Positions 1-31,955 of a DNA stretch of 64,000 nt are shown here, one piece after another. Where the stretch lies: NCBI GenBank assembly GCA_029718625.1, contig CM056380.1:16057433-16121432 (forward strand), written 5' to 3'. The translations under genes and the position numbers were made by a program. The DNA is from Synaphobranchus kaupii (taxonomy: Eukaryota > Chordata > Actinopteri > Anguilliformes > Synaphobranchidae). Every line of letters begins with the position of its first letter. Within the stretch, counting starts at the first letter, position 1. The notes beneath the pieces are model-generated. The model did no database searches. It was not told the DNA's origin and saw only the letters and a list, made by a program, of their open reading frames with translations.

Positions 1-676
1 GATTGGATACAGTCAAGCTCAGTGGTCATCCTGATTTGAAACAGTCTAGCTCAGTGCTCACCCTGATTGGATGCTGTTGTGCTCAGTGCAAAACCTGATT
101 GGATACAGTCAAGCTCAGTGCTCATCCTGATTGGATACAGTCAAGCTCAGTGGTCATCCTGATTTGAAACAGTCTAGCTCAGTGCTCACCCTGATTGGAT
201 GCTGTTGTGCTCAGTGCAAATCCTGATTGGATACAGTCAAGCTCAGTGCTCATCCTGATTGGATACAGTCAAGCTCAGTGGTCATCCTGATTTGAAACAG
301 TCTAGCTCAGTGCTCACCCTGATTGGATGCTGTTGTGCTCAGTGCAAATCCTGATTGGATGCAGTCGAGCTCAGTGCTCATCCTGATTGGATACAGTTGT
401 GCTCAGTGCTGATCCTAATTGGATACACTTACTTACCCTGATTAGATACAGTCGAGCTCAGTGCTCATCCTGATTGGATGCAATTGTGCTCAGTGTTGAT
501 CCTGATTGGATGTGGTTACGCTCAGTGCGCATCCTGATTGGATAGTCCAGCTCAGCGCTCATCCTGATTGGATGCAATTGTGCTCAGTGTTGATCCTGAT
601 TGGATGTGGTTACGCTCAGTGCGCATCCTGATTGGATAGTCGAGCTGAGTGCTCATCCTGATTGGATGCAGTTGCG
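1..676. repeat. 32-bp satellite with 128-bp higher-order unit
   Basis: About 21 monomers of 32 bp (GATTGGATACAGTCAAGCTC with variants). The first 380 bp repeat as blocks of four monomers, with identical blocks starting at 1, 129 and 257. Monomers to the right are more diverged. The array is cut by the window edge. Confidence 0.95.
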
Positions 677-1208
677 AGAGGCCTGCAAAGTACAGGTAAA
701 TGAGCACTGAGGATTATTCACCGCACTGTTACCCACAAATGAGTCAAAGGCCCCAGTGGCTGCTGGTTCTCAGTGCCTCTCAGCACTTATGTGCTTCATT
801 TAAGTCACTAATTGGCTGAGGAGTCCAGGCACCTTGTTTCCAAGGCCTACATAGGCTGCCACGGCGATCACCACAACCCCACCCGGCCACTCGCAAGGCC
901 ACAACGCCAGCCCGCTGTTTAGCCAAGGAAATAAAAAGGGGGCGGGAGAGAGGAGGGGGAGGGACACAAGCTCCTTTGACAGACTGCTTGGGTGACGGTT
1001 GAGACGAAGCACAACGGGATTGATAAACAACCAAATTTGAATTTGAGAAATAATGTTGCAGCCGGAAGAGAATGTCCTGCAAAGATGGAGGCTGAACAGA
1101 GAGGTGTCTGAACAGTTGCTTGTTACGTAGGGTTTGTGTTTTTAGTGAGGAATATGATGGCTACCTATAGTGATGTGTTAGTGGGATCTTTAATTTACTT
1201 TATAGAGG
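677..1208. other. Unassigned single-copy sequence
   Basis: No feature recognised; short open frames here lack any known motif. Confidence 0.5.
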
Positions 1209-1518
1209 GAGTGCGTCCCAATATTCTTCACTCCCCAGCTCCTTTCCTCCACTCCCCCACGACCACTCCTCTCCTACCTGGAAGTATGCAAAACTGCCTG
1301 AACGTTTGGAGTAAAAGTATTTGCATGTACAGTATACAACGTACCTGACATTGCGGTTTGCGTCGAGACATTAATTAATATGTAACCATTGATACGTAAT
1401 TAAGATGTAACCAGCAACATTAGATTAAAACACAAAGATCCGTTTCGGGGGCAAGGAGGAGAGGAGGTGGTCGTGGAGGAAAGGAGGGTGCATTTTTCGG
1501 GTATTGGGACGCACCCAG
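1209..1518. mobile_element. MITE of about 310 bp (family copy 1)
   Basis: Inverted ends GTGCGTCCCAATA...TATTGGGACGCAC, followed inward by CTCC-rich and GGAG-rich arms. A diverged copy in the opposite orientation lies at about 48965-49275. The shared inner part includes a GTCTCGACGCAAAC-type segment and a TGCATGTACAGTATAC-type segment. Confidence 0.82.
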
Positions 1519-1614
1519 GGGGTCAGAGAGGGGAACAGAAAAGGGGTGGAGCTGAGGGGGAGGGCTGACTGACCTGTCAATAAATCAGTCTGGCCTCTTT
1601 CATTGTCGGCACAG

Positions 1615-1904
1615 CTATGGAGAGAGAGAGCGATAGAGAGAATGAGAGATGGAGAGAGTGAGAGAGAGAGGAAGAGAGAGATTGGGGGGGGGGGGGGGGG
1701 GGGGGGGTGAGCATGTGTGTTGTAGTTGATATGTTGTAATTGTTCATTGACATTTTGTGTAAATGACTGCTTTGGCAATACTATGCCTATGTGTGATCAT
1801 GCCAATAGAGCATATTTGCAATTTGAGAGAGAAAGTGTGTGAGTGTGAGTGTGAGTGTGAGTGTGAGTGTGAGTGTGAGTGTGAGTGTGAGTGTGTGAGT
1901 GAGT

Positions 1905-1950
<46 letters not shown>

Positions 1951-1975
1951 AAGAGAGAAAGGGGGGGGGGGTCGT
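1615..1975. repeat. GA, poly-G (24 nt) and GTGTGA microsatellites
   Basis: A GA-rich tract at 1618-1682 runs into 24 consecutive G at 1684-1707; GAGTGT repeats and GA repeats fill 1830-1970, ending in another G run. Confidence 0.95.
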
Positions 1976-3561
1976 CCTGGTTGGCTTCTTTGTTCTTTCT
2001 AGAGAGGTTACATCATATCAGAACACATGTGTTGACTCAACAATAAAAAGCAAACACTCCAGTCGGAGCAAATGGCATTTTGGCTCCTGAAAAAAGGAAA
2101 GGGCATATTGATTGATGAGTCCTTATTGTGTTCTTAAAGGAATGAGCCACAGTCTCCCTCTAGTGGTCAAGAAAGGATTGCATGTGAATCTAACAAGATT
2201 GAGCCATTTTCTCTCTAGTGAGTCTGGTCGCATAAGAGATTGAATAAACTGCTAATTAAAATAGATGATTTTCAATTAAGGCTCATTGGCTTTTAAAAAT
2301 ATGAGCAAAAATGACCATATTTTAAAGCCGTTTTAAAAACAAATATGTATAAACTTACTTTAAACTATGTGAAACCATTAGCCCCTGATTGTTATTTTAT
2401 TGTTGGTGCTCTGTCTTTTATTGCTATTCATTAGTTTCTTATTTTTATGGTATCATTGCAACCAAAGCTTTTCTCTCGAATCCCATTGTAAAACCCAAAG
2501 CTTTTCTCTCAAATCCCATTGTAAAACCCAAACACATGTCCGGAAAAGCAGTGTGCAGCACGCCTCAATATTATAAATATTTTGACTCATTTTAAATCTC
2601 CATTTGTGCATCGGCATAGTGCTTTGAGGGGCCTTGGCCTGACTCGATGGGCTGAATGGGGTCTGACACAGCACAAGTTTGTGGTACAGCAACCTTCAAC
2701 ACAGTGGTCGTCTCATCAGGCTTAAATACGCACATGTCCATATTTACCTGTGAGGGAATATCTCTTTGTTCCATAATGATATATGCTTTAGTTCAACACC
2801 ACACGCCATTAGTCATGCCCAATACCTTATAGCACCGAGATGTCCGGCCATACAATTTACAACCCAGATGTTCAGCCCTCATCTGCTACACTAAATCATT
2901 GATCAATACACACACATGATTAACTACTCTTATAGTACAAAACTCAGAACCCCTCACATGTAATCATCTTGTACCATATCAGAAATGCAATATACAATAG
3001 TACATCTCCAGAACTCTTCAGCGTACAAGGACTGAGAAAGGGAGAAAAAAAAGCTTTTAATTGTCACGTGTCCTGGTCATGGAACAATTTAGGGAAAACA
3101 CTAGAAAACTAGTTGCACTGAATTAATTCAAAAACATGTTAAATGGTAGTTTTTTGAATGAATCTAAGTGCTTGAATTAAATGTTTGCAAGTTTTTTTCT
3201 AATTAAATGTATAAATATAATAAGATAACTGTTTGACTGAAAACATGATTAGCAATGGCCACTTTGGCCAGACTTGAACCTGATCAAAAATGAGTGATCT
3301 GAATTGAAGACAGTAGTCCGTAAGTGCAGACCGAAGGATGTGGAGGATCTTTAAAGATCAGGTGACCGGGTGCCTGAGGGACAAAATCATCCACGCCATA
3401 GAAGGGATAGTCCATACCATTGCTCTCCAGTGCCCTCTACTGGCAATACGGTCAATAACAGGCAAAATAATGCTCTCCTCCAAGCCCCGTTACGTTGCCT
3501 AATTACATTCGTAACAAACCGGATGAAAAAAGCGCTAGCATCAGCGGAAGCTCATGCTATA
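1976..3561. other. Unassigned, mostly single-copy sequence
   Basis: AT-rich. A 37-bp tandem duplication (AAGCTTTTCTCTCRAATCCC) is at about 2465-2530. No gene or known element recognised. Confidence 0.5.
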
Positions 3562-4476
3562 CAGATCCTTTCCAAAAAATTAGAATATCATGGAAAAGTT
3601 GTTTTTTTCCCATAATTCCATTCAAAAAGTGAAACTTTCATAGATTATAGATTAATTACACACAAAGTGAAATATTTCTAGCCTTTATTTGTTTCATTTT
3701 TCATAATTTGGGCTTACAGCTCCAGAAAACCCCCAAAACAGTATTTCAAGAAATTAGAATAGTGTGTCGAAAATCAGCATTTACTTCAGTTATTTCAGAG
3801 AATGAATGTTTTAGACTGAGTGTCACACTATCATCTAATTTACTCAAAACACCTGCAAAGTTGATCTCAGTTTGGTTCAGTATGGGGAAGACTGCAGACT
3901 TGACAATTGGCCAGAAGACCATCATTGACACCCTCCAGAAGATGGGTAAGCCACAAAAGGTCATCGCTAAGGAGGCTGGCTGTTCACAGAGTGCAGTGTC
4001 CAAGCATATCAATAGAAAGTTTAGTGGAAGGGAAAAATGTGGCAGGAGAAGGTGCACAAGCAAAAGAGATGACCGTAGGCTTCAGCGGATTGTCAAGCAA
4101 AGACGATTCCAAAATTTGGCGGAGATGCAGAGGGATGGACTGAGGCTGGAGTCAGTGCTTCAAAAACCACCACGTACAGACGTAGCCGGGACATGGGCTA
4201 CAACTGTCGGATTCCTCGAGTCAAGCCACTCCACTAATTCTCTGAAATAACTGAAGTAAATGCTGATTTTCCACACACTATTCTAATTTCTTGAAATACT
4301 GTTTTGGGGGTTTTCTGGAGCTGTAAGCCAAAATTATGAAAAATGAAACAAATAAAGGCTAGAAATATTTCACTTTGTGTGTAATGAATCTATAATCTAT
4401 GAATTTCACTTTTTGAATGGAATTATGGAAAAAAAAAAACTTTTCCATGATATTGTAATTTTTTGTAAAGGATCTG
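3562..4476 (+). mobile_element. Internally deleted Tc1/mariner element with ~240-bp inverted repeats
   Basis: Ends CAGATCCTTTCCAAAAAATT and its complement, each flanked by TA. The two ends are inverted copies of each other for roughly 240 bp (3562-3805 and 4235-4476). Inside is the start of a transposase but no catalytic domain. The element is non-autonomous. Confidence 0.93.
3882..4250 (+). pseudogene. Tc1-type transposase, N-terminal fragment
   Basis: About 122 residues, starting MGKTADLTIGQKTIIDTLQK. It has a paired-like helix-turn-helix (KVIAKEAGCSQSAVSKHIN) and a basic GRRR segment. The frame then runs into the right inverted repeat and stops; the DDE domain has been deleted. Confidence 0.88.
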
Positions 4477-5884
4477 TAGTCTTCCTCCGGTGGATGTTAT
4501 AGATGAGAGGAGTCTTACTAAGTTGGAAATTGGTGACGAGTAAATTGCAGAGACAGAGAGTATGTCCCAGCATTTATCATGCAAATGTGTAAATGTATGC
4601 ACGCCTGCACACACACGCGCACACACACGATTCCTTATAATGAACAAAATACTTTTACACATATTTTGTGTCCATTGCAGTCTGAACATGTTTATTTATA
4701 AACTGGTAAAATATAATACATTTATATAAAAACATAGAAAACAGTACACAAAAATATATCACTTGGCTTCCTTATATAGATGTAGTAAATGCTACTGTTA
4801 TTGCTTTTGTTGCTATATTTACTGTTCTTTTGCCAGCAAAAAGTTTGATTGAACTGTGAAAGGTATCAAAACACACAAATACAAAATCCACAAAAGGTAT
4901 GGTTATATAAAAAAAGGAAAAGTGACCCTAATACATAAAATGCATTACATTCTATGCAACAGCACAGTCAAACCATTTGTACCTAATTGTAACTGTAATC
5001 ATCTTTTGTTTTTTTTATCGTAAATGTATATTTTATGTGCATCGTTTCGTTTTATTTTTTTTATTGTCAATTCAAATCATCTTTGGTTGGCCAAGCTAAG
5101 GAGACTGACTGAATCTGATTAGCTCCTCCCCAATTCAGATAAAAAAATCTATATATATATATATAGATATATATATGAGCGACAACCAAGAGTACAAGGC
5201 TGTCATTGTCAGAGAGGATCAGGAGGAACTGGCTTTAATGGTAGGGGGCGCATTTTGCTTGCCGTGGGTTTTGAAGACAGTAGAAAAACTGAAGGGGCGA
5301 GCTGCCGAACAGGGCTGGTGGCACGTTCTAACCCTGAGGTTGACCGCGACCCGACGTTCCACCAGTTACCCACACGTTTCCTTTATTCATGCACCCCCCC
5401 CTTTCTCCAGATTTGGAATTCCCAAAGCCAATGAACGCCGAACGCTTGTGACTTTAAAGGAAATGTCCAATCAAATGAGAGCGATTGGGCTAATGAAATA
5501 ATAAGGAGCTGAAACGGGCATGGAAGCCGGAAACAGACACGGCCCTCTTTGTGCACCCCTGCGCTGCTACCGAACGGAGGGCACCTGCACACCAGTTGAC
5601 TCTTACCGCCATCTAAACGACTGAAAAGCCTTAAAACACTATTTCAATGTTTAACACAAAAAGCACGCCTCTCACTGCGGGGTCGCATGCTTTTTTGTTT
5701 TTGTTGTTTTGCTGAGTTGATCAAACACAGGAAATACTGCCATGTTGACTGAGAACGGAGAGGCGGGCCTGGTTCTGTACCGCTGTCCTTCAAACGCCCT
5801 CTCTCCTTAGGCCCCGCCCCCTTGCTGCAGCGTGGATCGTCGGGGATGCGGGCCGCAAACGGCGGCCTCGCGAGGGAAAGGCAC
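4477..5884. other. Unassigned single-copy sequence downstream of gli1
   Basis: It contains a short TA run at 5150-5175 and a CA run near 4605-4630. An open frame at 5175-5501 (+) has no recognisable motif. I see no gene. Confidence 0.5.
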
Positions 5885-5890
5885 TTTATT
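5885..5890 (-). terminator. Candidate gli1 polyadenylation signal
   Basis: AATAAA on the minus strand (TTTATT on plus), the first canonical hexamer after the stop codon. Cleavage would fall at about 5860-5875. Confidence 0.5.
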
Positions 5891-6798
5891 ATCTTTCGGT
5901 CAGTCGGAACGCCGTCCATAATGAACGTCTTTATGGATTTACAAAAAATATGACAGGGGGGTGGGACCCATCCGCAGCTGTACTAGTTAGTACACATCCT
6001 TTTGCTCATAGCTCAGGATTTCAAATGTTTAAAAGAACAGCGCACCTTTATCTAAAATAAAAAAAAAGCTACATTGTTAAGTATATTTCTGTCAGGATTA
6101 CGCCCCTGGGTTATGTAAGAGAGTAAAAAAACACTGTTTCTGCAGCTTAACAGGCACTCTTCTGGGCCCACACTTTGCTCCTTACCGAGTTCTTCTTTGT
6201 GGTTCTCTTGTTGGGCTGTGAGCCATTTCGAAGTCCAGTAGCCCTTTAGACATACAGTGGAAGTAGAACTCGCCAAGTCGCTACTCTCTTGTCACCATAT
6301 ACACAGCATATATAAGCCTTGATCTTATTTACATCAAATGTAAACTTTCAGTACCACTGTTGCCATGGTGCGTTCCTTCCGCCGTTAACGGACGTATCCC
6401 AGAAAAACCGAAGCTGGGAAAATGGTTCTGTTTTGGGGAATGGTCCCGACGAACGCAGCGCGAAACCCTCAGTGTGAGAGAACGTTCAACAGGCACCCTT
6501 TGGTTTGGCTGAGAAGGCAGCGGGCTTTTTAAACTCCTGTGTGTCTGTCTGCGTGCCCATCTGTCTGTCCAGGCTGGGTTGAGACAGACAGGCTGGGTTG
6601 AGGGGGGTGAGGATTCATGAATGGATCCAGTACTGAGTGGAGCCACAATGACCTGTCAATCATGGACTGGTTTGAACCAATCAAAAGCTTGTCCTCTCCA
6701 CGGCAGAAACACAATGGTAGGCGAGAGCATATGGTAACTCCACCCATATCCGGCTTTATGAAATCTAATTTGTCCCATCGCTAACTGACAGCCCTCCC
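5885..6798 (-). other. gli1: gli1 3' UTR (proposed)
   Basis: Non-coding sequence after the stop codon. The first canonical AATAAA on the minus strand is at 5890-5885, giving a 3' UTR of about 0.9 kb. Weaker variants (CATAAA, GATAAA) occur earlier, so shorter ends are possible. Confidence 0.55.
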
Positions 6799-27199
<20,401 letters not shown>

Positions 27200-27234
27200 T
27201 GGCGCTCAGCACCCTGGGATAGCACCTTCGAGCC
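27200..27234 (-). other. gli1: gli1 5' UTR part of the first coding exon, with upstream 3' splice site
   Basis: An acceptor-like CACCTCCAG ends at 27235, after a pyrimidine-rich stretch. An in-frame TGA sits 9 nt before the start codon, so the open frame cannot extend further 5' within this exon. The acceptor implies at least one more non-coding 5' exon somewhere at higher coordinates. I could not place that exon. Confidence 0.5.
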
Positions 27235-27249
27235 CTGGAGGTGGTGTAG

Positions 27250-27446
27250 GAAACAGCCAATCAGGGCACAGTACATGCACTCACAGAGAGCGATCTGGAG
27301 GCCGCGAGCGGGCTCCTATACGGTCAACACTGGCCCTCCACAGCAGATTACTGCATGTGGATCCTTTCAGGGCAGCAGCTCAGAGGAAGGGGAACTACGA
27401 CAGTGAGGCTTCTCTGAGGTACATCACAAACACAGAGAGAGCCAGC
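27250..27446. other. Sequence upstream of the gli1 start exon
   Basis: It lies between the start exon and the 79-bp array; nothing recognised. Confidence 0.4.
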
Positions 27447-27955
27447 ACTCCTTCAGACATGCCAGAGCCAAAATGGAGGACCAGAGGAAGACAGCGGTGG
27501 GACACAGGGAGCCAGTCTGTGAAACACTCCTTCAGACATGCCAGAGCCAAAATGGAGGACCAGAGGAAGACAGCAGTGAGACACAGGGAGCCAGTTCTGT
27601 GAAGCACTCCTTCAGACATTCCAGAGCCAAAATGGAGGACCAGAGGAAGACAGCAGCGAGACACAGGGAGCCAGTTCTGTGAAGCACTCCTTCAGACATG
27701 CCAGAGCCAAAATGGAGGACCAGAGGAAGACAGCAGCAAGGGACAGGAAGCCAGTCTGTGAAGCACTCCTTCAGACATGCCTGAGCCGAAATGGAGGACC
27801 AGAGGAAGACAGCAGCGAGACACAGGGAGCCAGTCTGTGAAACACTCCTTCAGACATGCCAGAGCCAAAATGGAGGACCAGAGGAAGACAGCAGCAAGGG
27901 ACAGGAAGCCAGTCTGTGAAGTACTATTCAGACACGCCAGAGCCAAAATGGAGGA
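27447..27955. repeat. 79/80-bp minisatellite about 250 bp upstream of the gli1 start exon
   Basis: Seven copies starting at CTTCAGACATGCCAGAGCC; the copies of this start point are at 27451, 27530, 27610, 27690, 27769 and 27848, with a diverged seventh. Each contains AAAATGGAGGACCAGAGGAA. Confidence 0.95.
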
Positions 27956-28984
27956 CCTGAGAGCAGGAGGGAGTGTGTAAGGGGGGTGGGGGGCGTGCGG
28001 CTTGGCACAGGTTGCCTGTGGAGAAGAGTCACGTAAAATAAATAAAACAATAAGAGGAAGAGGAGAATGTGGTCATGGACGGAACTGGGGGGAAGCAGAG
28101 AAACTGTTTGATGACAGAAGACAGCAGGGAGAGATCGAGGGCCTGCGGTCACCCTGAAGAACTGAATTCTGAAACTTTATTAACCATTTAACTACAACAA
28201 CCTAGAAACAGAAAAAACTTATTTTCGCATTAAAAACATAAACTTCACTCACAGTAAGGAGAAAAAAAAGAAGAAATAATCATAATTTTATATTTTCTGT
28301 TATGTTCAGATATTAAAAAGTAATTGATAACGTCATTAAAATCTAGTTTGTCATTAAAATTCAGATTTTAATCATCCTAAGAACTACTCACAAGATCTTA
28401 TTGTTTACCTTCCTACTTTAATTTCTTTCCATTTTAGCTCGTCCCAGGATGACAGGGACAGAGGGAGAAATTGTGAAAGAGAGAGGGAGAGAGAGTGAGT
28501 TAAAGGGAGAAAGAGAGAGAGAGAGGAAACAGGGGAGAGGGAGAGTAAGTGAGGGGGAGAGAGAGAGTGACTGAGAGAAAGAGAGAGAGTGAGAGACATC
28601 AGAGAGCAGGATGAAGGGAGTGCAGGTTTGTAATTTTGTGTCTGAAAACCACACAACATTACAGTCCTCATTACAGACAGCTCCATCTCCCCAGGATGTA
28701 GAACAAGGAGAATCTGCAGCCTCTATGTTCATGAGAACGAAAATCCCAAAATCACAGTTTAAGCAGAAACACACTGGACACTGGAGTAAAAATTCAAGCT
28801 ACAGGGACTAAAACACACACACATCACACAAAAACAGACTCGTGCCTCTTCCTCAGTAAATCCCAAAACATGATGTTCCTCAGCCAGAAAAATAGAGGCG
28901 GGCCCTAGAAAGATACACAGAAAGCGTGACAACATGCTCACGCGTGGCTGTGAAGGAGTTAGTGGCGGCCTCGGCGTGTGTGCA
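27956..28984. other. Unassigned sequence
   Basis: It contains a GA-rich tract at 28455-28600. Otherwise single-copy with no recognised feature. Confidence 0.5.
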
Positions 28985-29460
28985 CTAATTAAGAGCTCCT
29001 GGTAGCATGGAGATGCCCTGTAATGTTTTACGGTGGGTGTAGCTTTAGCAGTAACCTGTGTATGTGCGCTAAAGAGCTCCAGATGGCATGGAGATGCCCT
29101 GTAATGTTTTACGGTGGGTGTAGCTTTAGCAGTAACCTGTGTATGTGCGGTAAAGAGCTCCAGATGGCATGGAAATGCCCTGTAATGTTTTACGGTGGGT
29201 GTAGCTTTAGCGGTGGCTTAGGTGTGTGTGCACTAAAGAGCTCCAGATAGCATGGAGATGCCCTGTAATGTTTTATGGTGGGCGTAGTGTTAGCGGCGGC
29301 CACGTGTGTGTGCGGTACAGAGCCCTAGACAGCATGGAGATGCCCTGTAATGTTTTCCGGTGGGTGTAGCGTTAGCGGTGGCTTAGGTGTGTGTGCACTA
29401 AAGAGCTCCAGATAGCACGGAGATGCCCTGTAATGTTTTACGGCGGGTGTAGCGGCTGGC
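28985..29460. repeat. 81-83-bp minisatellite
   Basis: Six copies with the core AGATGCCCTGTAATGTTTTA, starting at 29011, 29092, 29173, 29256, 29338 and 29421. Units differ by several percent. Confidence 0.93.
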
Positions 29461-29860
29461 CTGGCTGTCCCGCGCTGAGCTGGGACGCATGCCTGCCAAC
29501 GGGGCGGAAGTTCTAAATGGAGATCTCTGACTAACCCACAGCTGTCCCGTCCAATAAATACCCCCATGGGGGTCCCTGAGGTACTGACACATACCGCTAC
29601 ACCTGTTGGGGGGGGGGGGGGTAAAGAGTCTGTCAGTGTGTGTATGTGTGTGTTACCCACATTTCCTAATGTCCAGAGACAGAGTAATTTCCCACTCCTA
29701 TCAAATCAAATAATTGACTTTCCCATGGTAGTGGTGTTATCTTCCTCCTACAGAATACCAGACGCTGGTGTACAGGCCGTACTGCCACAGGTAGTGGACT
29801 AATCAGGTCTATGGTAGTTCTAATTCTGACCAAGGTAATCATGAGATTATTTATAAATAG
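29461..29860. other. Unassigned sequence
   Basis: It contains a 12-nt G run near 29609. Nothing else recognised. Confidence 0.45.
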
Positions 29861-30031
29861 TTTAACCCTTTGAAGAGTAGGTATTTTTGGGATGTTTTTT
29901 TTAAATGTCTGTTTTCTAGAACCCCATTGGTTTCAATTACCAGTAGTGATTGTGACATCAGCATTAGAATGTTCAGAAACATTCAGGAACATTCTAATCA
30001 CATATTTGTGATCTTACACCTTTAAAGGTTA
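29861..30031 (+). mobile_element. Copy C of the ~165-bp MITE
   Basis: Starts TAACCCTTTGAAGAGTAGG and ends CACCTTTAAAGGTTAATT, with the shared AGAATGTTC hairpin and TCACATATTTGTGATC. It shows the uninterrupted form of the copy that is split at 11757. Confidence 0.85.
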
Positions 30032-30148
30032 ATTGGAGGTTCATATACTAACATCCCTGAGGGAAACTGAAAGTTTTTTTTTCCAGATTTCCCCTGAACA
30101 TGCAGTCACTTCAGGCCTGTTGCATCCTTCAGCAAAATCGCAATAGAT

Positions 30149-30309
30149 CAGGAATCTCAAGCTCAAATCCTGGAGGGCTGCTGTGACTGCCGGTATTTGA
30201 TGTGTTCCTGGACTTAAGTGCTTAATTTAAGACATTGATTGGCAAAAGAGGCAGCACACCTTGTTTGACTGCCGATCACAAAAACCGGAACTGGAGTCTG
30301 AGACCCCTG
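30149..30309. mobile_element. hAT-type MITE (161 bp)
   Basis: Ends CAGGAATCTCAAGCTC and GAGTCTGAGACCCCTG. The flanking 8-mers CAATAGAT and CCATAGCT match at 6 of 8 positions, fitting an old 8-bp hAT target duplication. Confidence 0.78.
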
Positions 30310-31289
30310 CCATAGCTACTGCTCTAACAAGCAGCTGGGAGATGGCAGGCCTCAGTCCACCAAAGGCACTGTTGAGTTAGGAGTTGGGGAGTAACCTGCT
30401 GGCTCCTTGGGTGGAACTACAGCCCGCAGAGTTATGGACAACTCCAATTCAATCCAGTAAATGCACTTATAGTCACTTTAAAAAACTTCTTTCAAAGTTT
30501 CAATTCATTTCCAGAACTGAATAGATTGAAATAGAGTGGATATTTACATTTATGAATCACAGCTTACAATTAATTTATACAGCTGGTTATTTATTTAAAT
30601 AAAGATGAATAGATTAATGCTGCATTCCTGACAAAGTCAGATGTGGGAAGTTTTCAGACTTCCGTCCACACAGCATTCCAGTGTCCGGAGCTCCCAAGAT
30701 GACAGGTTTTATTATCATGCCGTGAAGGAAATTTTACCCAAAGATTTATTGCAATAGCTTAATATTGATATTGAGATGATTGTTTGCAATTCACGGTGTA
30801 GGTGCGGTCATGTTTTCGTGATGTCATATGACACCTCGTGGTTGTTGATTTCCGCCCGAGTTTCCAAGTTGGAACTCCGACATCGACTGCCATTTCATTG
30901 CACTTTTCCTAGTAGCAGGTGGGAAATTCCGACTTTCCGAGTTGTCTGGAACGCAACATAACTGTCTGGGCTCAAATGTATAATGGCAGTGCCCCACCCA
31001 TAAATTTAACCTACAATCTCTCAGTCGTATAATGGTTCGTTCCCTAACCAGTATGAGCCTGCTGGCCCAATTGACCTGCAGGTCTGGTGGTGGACTGTGT
31101 ACCACCCTGCGGGACTCCAAGCCCCAGCCGGTACTGATCCGGTTCGGATTGTGTCTGGGCAGTGGGTTGTGTCACTACTGAAGTACTGGTTCTTACCCGG
31201 AGGTGCCATTTTAGAGCTGAGCCAGTTTACTGGAGCCAGTCTGATTACAAAGCCTCATAATTCTGTAGCCTGTGGGAGAACCACCACTG
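30310..31289. other. Unassigned sequence with a probable MITE
   Basis: At about 30618-30958, inverted ends resembling TGCTGCATTCCTGACAAAGT and its complement (CCGAGTTGTCTGGAACGCAA region) suggest a 340-bp MITE. The remainder shows nothing. Confidence 0.5.
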
Positions 31290-31955
31290 CTAACATTCCC
31301 AAGGCTGACAAAGCGACCGTAACAAGTGCATACGCCACAGCTCTCACCTCTAACGTACCCAAGGCTGACAAAGCGACCGTAACAAGCACATACGCCATAG
31401 TTCTCACTGCTAACGTACCCAAGGCTGACAAAGAGACCGTAACAAGCGCATACGCCACAGCTCTCACCTCTAACGTACCCAAGGCTGACAAAGCGACCGT
31501 AACAAGCGCATACGCCACAGCTCTCACCTCTAACGTACCCAAGGCTGACAAAGCGACCGTTACAAGCGCATACGCCACAGCTCTCACCTCTAACGTACCC
31601 AAGGCTGACAAAGCGACCGTAACAAGCGCATACGCCACAGCTCTCATCTCTAACGTACCCAAGGCTGACAAAGCGACTGTAACAAGCGCATACGCCACAG
31701 CTCTCACCTCTAACGTACCCAAGGCTGACAAAGCGACCGTAACAAGCGCATACGCCACAGCTCTCATCTCTAACGTACCCAAGGCTGACAAAGCGACTGT
31801 AACAAGCGCATATGCTACAGCTCTCACCGCTAACGTACCCAAGGCTGACAAAGCAACCGTAACAAGCACATACGCCACAGCTCTCACTGCTAACGTACCC
31901 AAGGCTGACAAAGCGACCGTAACAAGTGCATACACCGCAGCTCTGACACGTTAGC
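31290..31955. repeat. 60-bp minisatellite, open in several frames
   Basis: Eleven copies of 60 bp with the core ACGTACCCAAGGCTGACAAA. Because 60 is a multiple of three, the plus frame and two minus frames stay open. The plus frame would read NVPKADKATVTSAYATAL repeatedly. Differences between units are not concentrated at third positions, so I do not call it coding. Confidence 0.95.

Noticed and set aside
5175..5501. Plus-strand frame of 108 codons starting MSDNQEYKAV
   Set aside because: No recognised motif, no splice context, and composition similar to surrounding non-coding DNA. It could only be revived by transcript data.
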